Shown: piece by piece, positions 14,699 through 19,251 of the stretch
How positions within the stretch are numbered: the stretch's first letter is position 1
How the letters are laid out: every line of letters begins with the position of its first letter
Assembly (NCBI GenBank): GCA_947306845.1
Contig: CAMZHP010000022.1
Span: forward strand, 1-19,251
DNA length: 19,251 nt
Direction: 5' to 3'
Source: an uncultured Prevotellaceae bacterium
GTDB taxonomy: Bacteria; Bacteroidota; Bacteroidia; Bacteroidales; Bacteroidaceae
Made by a program: the position numbers and the translations under genes
The notes under the pieces: generated by a model
Seen by the model: only the letters and a program-made list of their open reading frames with translations
Databases searched by the model: none
Told to the model about the DNA's origin: nothing

Positions 14699-15241
14699 AT
14701 GAGCAAAGTATTCATGATCACTGGGGGGCAGCGCTCGGGCAAGAGTACCTATGCCGAAGAGCTTGCGCTGAGGATGAGCGACCGTCCTGTTTACATCGCC
14801 ACCGCGCGGGTGTGTGATGAGGAGTTCGCCGACCGCGTGGCCCGCCACCAGGCACGGCGTGGACCACAGTGGACCAATATCGAGGAGGAAAAGTATCTCA
14901 GCCGGCACGACCTGACCGGCCGTGTGGTGTTGGTGGACTGCATGACCCTGTGGTGCACCAACTTCATGTTCGGCGCCATCAAGGAAGACGAACTGCCCGA
15001 TGTCAGTCAGGTGCTCTCTGAAGTGAAGGCGGAGTTTGACCGGCTCATCGCCCAGGACGCCACCTTCATCTTCGTCACCAACGAGATTGGCTGCGGCGGA
15101 GTGAGTACCAACGCTCTCCAACGGAGGTTCACCGACCTCCAAGGATGGATGAACCAATATGTGGCAGCCCGCGCCGACACCGTGGTGCTCATGGTGAGCG
15201 GCATCCCTGTCACCATCAAAGAAGACCATGAGAAAATTTGA
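14699..15241 (+). CDS. cobU: Bifunctional adenosylcobinamide kinase / adenosylcobinamide-phosphate guanylyltransferase
   Basis: 180-aa enzyme that phosphorylates adenosylcobinamide and then transfers GMP from GTP to give AdoCbi-GDP. The P-loop GGQRSGKS (9-16) is followed by YIATA (32-36). The segment DRVARHQARRGPQW holds H50, matching the histidine that carries GMP in Salmonella CobU. VDCMTLWCTN and VTNEIGCGG are further family motifs. Upstream AGGAAG (14685-14690) may serve as ribosome site. First gene of the operon; its last 14 bp overlap cobT. The enzyme supplies the activated intermediate used by CobS. Confidence 0.94.
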   Translation: MSKVFMITGGQRSGKSTYAEELALRMSDRPVYIATARVCDEEFADRVARHQARRGPQWTNIEEEKYLSRHDLTGRVVLVDCMTLWCTNFMFGAIKEDELPDVSQVLSEVKAEFDRLIAQDATFIFVTNEIGCGGVSTNALQRRFTDLQGWMNQYVAARADTVVLMVSGIPVTIKEDHEKI

Positions 15242-16274
15242 CATTTTACACACCGACGCCACGATGCTTGCCGCCATCCGCGACAAGATCGACAATCTGA
15301 ACAAACCCCTCCATTCCCTCGGCCAACTGGAGAAGACAGCTGAGCAGTTGTGCCTCATCCAGCAGACCCTGTCTCCCACCCTCTCCCACCCCTCCCACAT
15401 CCTGCTAGGAGGTGACCACGGCATTGAGCGCGAGGGTGTGAGCGTATCACCGCGTGAAGTCACCTGGCAGCAGATGGTCAACTTCACCCGTGGCGGAGGA
15501 GGTGTCAACATGCTGTGCCGCCAGCATCACTTTGACCTTCATATTGTCGATATGGGGGTTGACCATGACTTCACCGGCATCAACGGCATCCTCGACCGCA
15601 AAATTGCCTACGGCACCGCCGATTTTCTCTATGGGCCTGCTATGACGGAAGAGCAGATGGCACAGGCCATCGACACGGGAGCCACGCTGGCAGATGACTG
15701 CCATCAGAAAGGCTGCAACATCCTCTGCCTCGGTGAAATGGGTATCGGCAACACCTCGCCGTCGAGCATCTGGATGAGCGAACTGGGACATTTGCCGCTG
15801 GACGAATGCATCGGCGCCGGTTCCGGACTCAACAATAAAGGCATCGACCACAAGCGCGAAGTGCTCCATGCCGCCGTCAACCGCTACAAATCGAACTTCG
15901 ACACCGAGGACACCGAATCCCTCATCCGCTATTTCGGCGGGTTTGAGATGGTGGCAGCCATAGGAGCCATGCTCCGTGCCGCCGAACGCCACATGGCGGT
16001 GATGGTCGACGGATTCATCATGACCGCATGCATGCTCGCCGCCTCCCATCTCTATCCCTCAGTTCTCGACTACGCCATCTTCGGGCACTGCGGAGATGAG
16101 TCAGGACACCGCAAAATGTTGGACCTGATGGATGCCCGCCCACTGCTTAACCTTGGCCTTCGCCTCGGCGAGGGCACCGGCGCACTCTGCGCCTATCCCA
16201 TTATCGAGACCTCAGTGAGAATGATCAACGAAATGAACAACTTCGACCATGCAAATATCACTAAATACTTCTAA
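15228..16274 (+). CDS. cobT: Nicotinate-nucleotide-dimethylbenzimidazole phosphoribosyltransferase
   Basis: 348-aa enzyme that moves the phosphoribosyl group of nicotinate mononucleotide to 5,6-dimethylbenzimidazole (or another lower-ligand base), making alpha-ribazole phosphate. Family motifs: LLGGDHGIEREGVSVSP (around 59-75), NFTRGGGGVN, CLGEMGIGNTSPSS, GAGSGLNNKGI, and LRLGEGTGA with E315 in the place of the catalytic glutamate (E317 in Salmonella CobT). Length is normal. It overlaps cobU by 14 bp and cobS by 26 bp, so translation is likely coupled. Which base is attached cannot be told from sequence alone. Confidence 0.94.
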   Translation: MRKFDILHTDATMLAAIRDKIDNLNKPLHSLGQLEKTAEQLCLIQQTLSPTLSHPSHILLGGDHGIEREGVSVSPREVTWQQMVNFTRGGGGVNMLCRQHHFDLHIVDMGVDHDFTGINGILDRKIAYGTADFLYGPAMTEEQMAQAIDTGATLADDCHQKGCNILCLGEMGIGNTSPSSIWMSELGHLPLDECIGAGSGLNNKGIDHKREVLHAAVNRYKSNFDTEDTESLIRYFGGFEMVAAIGAMLRAAERHMAVMVDGFIMTACMLAASHLYPSVLDYAIFGHCGDESGHRKMLDLMDARPLLNLGLRLGEGTGALCAYPIIETSVRMINEMNNFDHANITKYF

Positions 16275-17043
16275 GTGGTGGCAGAACGCCTGGGCCGCCC
16301 TGATTTTCTTCACCCGTCTGCCGTTGTGGCGCATCTACGAGCCCCCGCGTGACAGTTACCGCGCCGTGGTGGAGTTCTGGCCATTGGCAGGTTGGCTGAC
16401 CGGACTGACCATGGGAGCCATCCTGCTGTTCGGTCCGATGGTGATGCCCCATGCCCTTGCCGTCGCCATCGCCATTGTGGCAAGGCTGCTGCTCACCGGA
16501 GCCCTCCACGAGGATGGACTGGCCGACTTCTTCGACGGTTTCGGCGGTGGAGGCAACGACCGCGACCGCATCCTGAGCATCATGAAGGACTCACGCATTG
16601 GCACCTACGGCGTGCTCAGTCTCATCGCCTATTTCGGACTTCTTTTTATCTGCCTCTACAATCTGCCCACACGCACCGCGGCCTTCCTCGTCGTAGCCGC
16701 CGACCCCTTTGCTAAGATGCTGGCCGGCCAGATCGTGCAGATGATGCCTTATGCCCGCGATGAGAATGAGGCCAAAGCCAAGGTGGTGTACCGCAAGGTG
16801 AGCATCGCCGGCGGCATATTCCTAGCTTTCCAAGGTCTGCTGCCTGCTATCCCCCTCCTGCTGTGGGGCGGACTGACCGGACACCTGGAATGGCTCGTTT
16901 TTGCACCCTGCCTGGTGATGTACTTCCTCTACCTCAAGATCTGGCATACCCTGAGAGGATATACCGGTGACTGCTGCGGAGCCATGTTCCTGCTGGTCGA
17001 ACTGACCGTATATCTCACCGCTGTCATCACCCTGAGCCGATGA
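16249..17043 (+). CDS. cobS: Adenosylcobinamide-GDP ribazoletransferase (cobalamin synthase)
   Basis: 264-aa integral membrane enzyme joining AdoCbi-GDP with alpha-ribazole (phosphate). The conserved Asp-rich metal site LHEDGLADFFDGFGGG (about 86-101) is followed by RDRILSIMKDSRIGTYG, both diagnostic of CobS, and GYTGDCCGA lies near the C-terminus. Several hydrophobic helices are visible (about 46-64, 70-84, 118-136, 188-206, 214-228 and 240-260). The start overlaps the cobT 3' end by 26 bp; an ATG at 16249 gives a full-length protein. The stop overlaps the cobC start (ATGA). Confidence 0.94.
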   Translation: MQISLNTSKWWQNAWAALIFFTRLPLWRIYEPPRDSYRAVVEFWPLAGWLTGLTMGAILLFGPMVMPHALAVAIAIVARLLLTGALHEDGLADFFDGFGGGGNDRDRILSIMKDSRIGTYGVLSLIAYFGLLFICLYNLPTRTAAFLVVAADPFAKMLAGQIVQMMPYARDENEAKAKVVYRKVSIAGGIFLAFQGLLPAIPLLLWGGLTGHLEWLVFAPCLVMYFLYLKIWHTLRGYTGDCCGAMFLLVELTVYLTAVITLSR

Positions 17044-17567
17044 GAGTCACCCTGATACGCCATACCAGTGTGGCAGTGCCCCGCGGCACCTGCTACGGAT
17101 GGAGCGACGTGCCCGTGGCCGACACGTTTGAGGCGGAAGCCACCATCACGAAGAGCCGGTTGGAGGGCATGACATTCGACCATGTATTCTCCTCACCACT
17201 GACCCGTGCAAGGAAGTTGGCCAAATGGTGCGGATACCCCGATGCGACCATCGACGACCGCCTCAAGGAGATGAACATGGGAGAATGGGAGATGCAGCGC
17301 TATGATGACATTCAGGACGAGGCGCTGCAACGATGGTATGACGATTTCCTGCACCTGCCCGCCACCGGTGGAGAGAGTTTTCCGATGCTCCGGCAACGGG
17401 TGGGCAGTTTCCTCAACGAGCTAAGTCAAAAAAACTACCGCCATGTGGCGGTATTCGCCCATGGCGGTGTGATAGTTGCAGCCTGTCTGCATGTGGGTCT
17501 TTTCTCCGAGGAGGAAGCCTTCTGCCACCAGCCAGGATACGGAGAGGTCGTGGATATCGAAATATAG
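17040..17567 (+). CDS. cobC: Alpha-ribazole phosphatase (histidine phosphatase superfamily)
   Basis: 175-aa enzyme of the phosphoglycerate-mutase-like superfamily. The RHG-type motif reads LIRHTSV, with H8 as the phospho-accepting histidine; SSPLTRARK (51-59) supplies the second Arg; KEMNMGEWE holds the acidic residue (E77 or E82); and FAHGGV holds H141. The RHT form with the following PRGTCYGWSDVP segment is usual in CobC. It removes phosphate from alpha-ribazole phosphate or from cobalamin phosphate, completing nucleotide-loop assembly. Last gene of the operon; it converges on the WecB-like gene with a 21-bp gap and no clear terminator. Confidence 0.9.
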   Translation: MRVTLIRHTSVAVPRGTCYGWSDVPVADTFEAEATITKSRLEGMTFDHVFSSPLTRARKLAKWCGYPDATIDDRLKEMNMGEWEMQRYDDIQDEALQRWYDDFLHLPATGGESFPMLRQRVGSFLNELSQKNYRHVAVFAHGGVIVAACLHVGLFSEEEAFCHQPGYGEVVDIEI

Positions 17568-17588
17568 GTTTCCTACTCTTCGCAGTGC

Positions 17589-18683
17589 TCAGGAGAGCAG
17601 GATCTGCACGATGCGCTCTGCCGAGCGTCCATCCCAGCGGTCGGGGATATTGCTTTTCTTCCAGCGTCCCTCCACCATGTCGCCCACGGTCTCGCGCAGG
17701 CACTGCGCATCCTCACCCACCAGTACGTTCGACCCCGTCCGCACCGTCTCGATATGCTCCGTATAGCTGTTGAGCGTAGCACAGGGAACGCCGTTGAACG
17801 TCGCCTCCTCAGCCACATTGCCTGAGTCGGTGATGATGCCCTTGGCATGGGCGGTGAGATAGCCGAACTCCAGATACCCCATCGGATCGGTGAGGTGGAA
17901 GGTATCCAGCGGTCTGTTGATGGTGGTGAGCAGTGAGGCCACTACTTTTCTCGCCTCTCCGCGCAACGGAGCCACGATATGCGTTTCACCGGCAGCCTCC
18001 ATCATGGCCTTGAGCATCTGTCTCAGATTGTCACGGTTGGCAATCAGCACCTTCCTGTTGAGCGTGAATACCAAATAGGATTGGTCTTCCAGCCCCAGCG
18101 CGTCCAATACCTTTGGCCGGCGGAACCGCATGTAGTTGGCTCTCAGCGTATCCATGAGGATGTTGCCCACCATATAGACCTGTGAGAGTTGGGCTCCCTC
18201 ACGCGACACAATCTGACTGGCACCCTCTCCCGCAGTGAAAAGCAGATCCGACAATCCGTCGATAACCAGGCGGTTGATCTCCTTCGGCATACGGATATCA
18301 AAGGAGCGTGTGCCCGCCACGAGATGCGCCAGTCGGATGCCCTGTTTTTTGGTGACGATAGCCGCCGCCATGGTAGAGGCCAGGTCATCGACGACAATCA
18401 CCACATCGGTGGGATGATTTTCAAGGTAGTGCTCAAACTCTCCCATCACCCTACCGGTCAGTTCATTCAGGCTTGCACAGTCCACCCCAAGAAACACATC
18501 CGGGCGGCGCATCTGCAGGTCATCAAAGAGCGTCTGTTCCAAGGTCGCGTCCGTGTCAGCACCGGCATAGACCAGTTGGCAGTTCACTTCCCTGCCCTGG
18601 TCTCTCGCCCTGTCGATGGCCCTCATGATGGGAGCCACCTTGATGAAATTGGGTCTTGCCCCCGCCACGATGCATATATTCAT
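17589..18683 (-). CDS. WecB-fold UDP-GlcNAc 2-epimerase-like protein with altered active site
   Basis: 364-aa protein with the overall pattern of non-hydrolysing UDP-N-acetylglucosamine 2-epimerases (WecB): N-terminal VAGARPNFIKVAPIMRAID, MPKEINR (E135), VGNILMDTL, a GYLEFGYL segment, GIITDSGNVAEEA (282-294) and the terminal DRWDGRSAERIVQIL. Many catalytic positions differ from the family: TGQHYD reads YAGADTD (39-45); the VGDTT-type loop reads VDDLA (98-102), keeping D100; the HVEAG glutamate is V122; the HRREN histidine is N209; and the usual VHPRT reads PLRGE (239-243). The frame is intact and the fold appears complete. It may be an inactive or repurposed sugar-nucleotide-binding protein. 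It starts 8 bp after the Band 7 gene and is probably co-transcribed with it. Confidence 0.75.
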   Translation of the reverse strand: MNICIVAGARPNFIKVAPIMRAIDRARDQGREVNCQLVYAGADTDATLEQTLFDDLQMRRPDVFLGVDCASLNELTGRVMGEFEHYLENHPTDVVIVVDDLASTMAAAIVTKKQGIRLAHLVAGTRSFDIRMPKEINRLVIDGLSDLLFTAGEGASQIVSREGAQLSQVYMVGNILMDTLRANYMRFRRPKVLDALGLEDQSYLVFTLNRKVLIANRDNLRQMLKAMMEAAGETHIVAPLRGEARKVVASLLTTINRPLDTFHLTDPMGYLEFGYLTAHAKGIITDSGNVAEEATFNGVPCATLNSYTEHIETVRTGSNVLVGEDAQCLRETVGDMVEGRWKKSNIPDRWDGRSAERIVQILLS

Positions 18684-18691
18684 CTGTCTAA

Positions 18692-19251
18692 TCAGTTTTG
18701 TGCGTTAAACAAGTCTTTTATTCCACCAAGGCTACCTAAGAGATTGGTGGCCTCATAAGGCAGATAGACAGTCTTTGCCTGTTGTCCAGAAGCCAGTTCC
18801 TCCATCATCTGGATATACTTCTGAGCCAGCAGGTAGTTGGCGGGATTGGTAGAGTTGCCCACGGCCTCTGTGATTTTCTGGATGGCGATGGCCTCTGCCT
18901 CTGCCTTGCGGATGCGTGCCTGAGCCACACCCTCAGCCTCGAGGATGGCCTGTTGCTTGAGTGCCTCAGCCCTGTTGATGGTAGCCGCCTTGTCACCCTC
19001 CGACTGCAGGATCTGCGACTGTTTCTCGCCCTCACTGGTGAGGATGACGGCACGCTTGTTACGCTCTGCCTGCATCTGCTTCTCCATAGCCTGCAGCACG
19101 CTCTGCGGCGGTGTGATGTCCTGAAGTTCCACGCGGTTGACCTTGATGCCCCATTTGTTGGTGGCATCATCCAGCACAGCCCTCAGTTTGGTGTTCACCG
19201 TGTCGCGTGAGGTAAGTGTCTGGTCAAGTTCCATCTCACCGATGATGTTAC
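18692..19251 (-). CDS. SPFH/Band 7 (QmcA/stomatin-like) membrane protein, partial
   Basis: The visible part is 186 codons; the gene continues beyond the right edge (bases 19235-19251 encode NIIGE in frame before the first visible Met). The sequence IIGEMELDQTLTSRD followed by GIKVNRVELQDITPP is the end of the Band 7/SPFH domain of the QmcA/stomatin type. Then comes an Ala/Glu-rich coiled coil (AERNKRAVILTSEGEKQSQI, RAEALKQQAILEAEG, RKAEAEAIAIQKI) that drives oligomer cage or raft formation, and the usual tail AKTVYLPYEATNLLGSLGG. The missing N-terminus should hold the membrane anchor. Such proteins organise membrane microdomains. Downstream, 8 bp away, is the WecB-like gene. Confidence 0.88.
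   Translation of the reverse strand, partial: NIIGEMELDQTLTSRDTVNTKLRAVLDDATNKWGIKVNRVELQDITPPQSVLQAMEKQMQAERNKRAVILTSEGEKQSQILQSEGDKAATINRAEALKQQAILEAEGVAQARIRKAEAEAIAIQKITEAVGNSTNPANYLLAQKYIQMMEELASGQQAKTVYLPYEATNLLGSLGGIKDLFNAQN

Noticed and set aside
14669..15511. 280-aa minus-strand ORF opposite cobU and cobT
   Set aside because: Fully antisense to two motif-rich cobalamin genes; no family features of its own.
15447..16049. 200-aa minus-strand ORF opposite cobT
   Set aside because: His/Val-rich shadow of cobT with no recognisable domain.

Overview
The window looks like chromosomal DNA from a Bacteroidales bacterium, most likely Prevotellaceae. Evidence: repeated matches to the Bacteroidetes promoter pattern (TTTG/TTG about 19 bp upstream of TAnnTTTG), mostly absent Shine-Dalgarno sites, a BspA-like leucine-rich-repeat surface protein, an ArgE of the Bacteroidetes N-acetylcitrulline deacetylase type, DUF4292 and OmpA-like proteins of Bacteroidetes type, and moderate GC. 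All assignments come from reading motifs by eye; no search was run.

Left part (1-6222), the accessory-looking side: a HigA-type antitoxin whose toxin partner, if any, lies off the left edge; argE; a convergent BspA-like LRR protein; a broken outer-membrane beta-barrel gene that keeps its promoter, signal peptide and last strand; a non-coding stretch with two strong hairpins; an unrecognised secreted protein; a DUF4160/DUF2442-HTH gene pair with its own promoter that resembles a toxin-antitoxin module; a 30-nt palindrome; and a remnant of an AAA-ATPase/PD-(D/E)XK-type gene that ends next to that palindrome.

Middle part (6223-14527), mostly core: a minus-strand run dut - TPR protein - DUF4292 lipoprotein - EnvC-like protein, joined by ATGA overlaps or a 7-bp gap, probably one operon linking dUTP removal and envelope biogenesis. 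dgt (dGTPase) is divergent from dut and may be transcribed without a leader. Convergent to dgt is an ompA-family gene followed by lptB, 2 bp apart.

Right part (14528-19251): a compact plus-strand cobalamin operon, cobU-cobT-cobS-cobC, with every junction overlapping. It encodes nucleotide-loop assembly from adenosylcobinamide phosphate and dimethylbenzimidazole. The leader is too short for a cobalamin riboswitch. Convergent to it is a minus-strand pair: a QmcA-like SPFH/Band 7 protein (cut by the right edge) and a WecB-fold protein that has lost several active-site residues.

The observations most worth follow-up are the WecB-like apparent pseudoenzyme coupled to the Band 7 gene, the DUF4160/DUF2442-HTH module, the two gene remnants with precise junctions, and the possibly leaderless dgt. 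I see no integrase, IS element, CRISPR array, tRNA or rRNA in the window.
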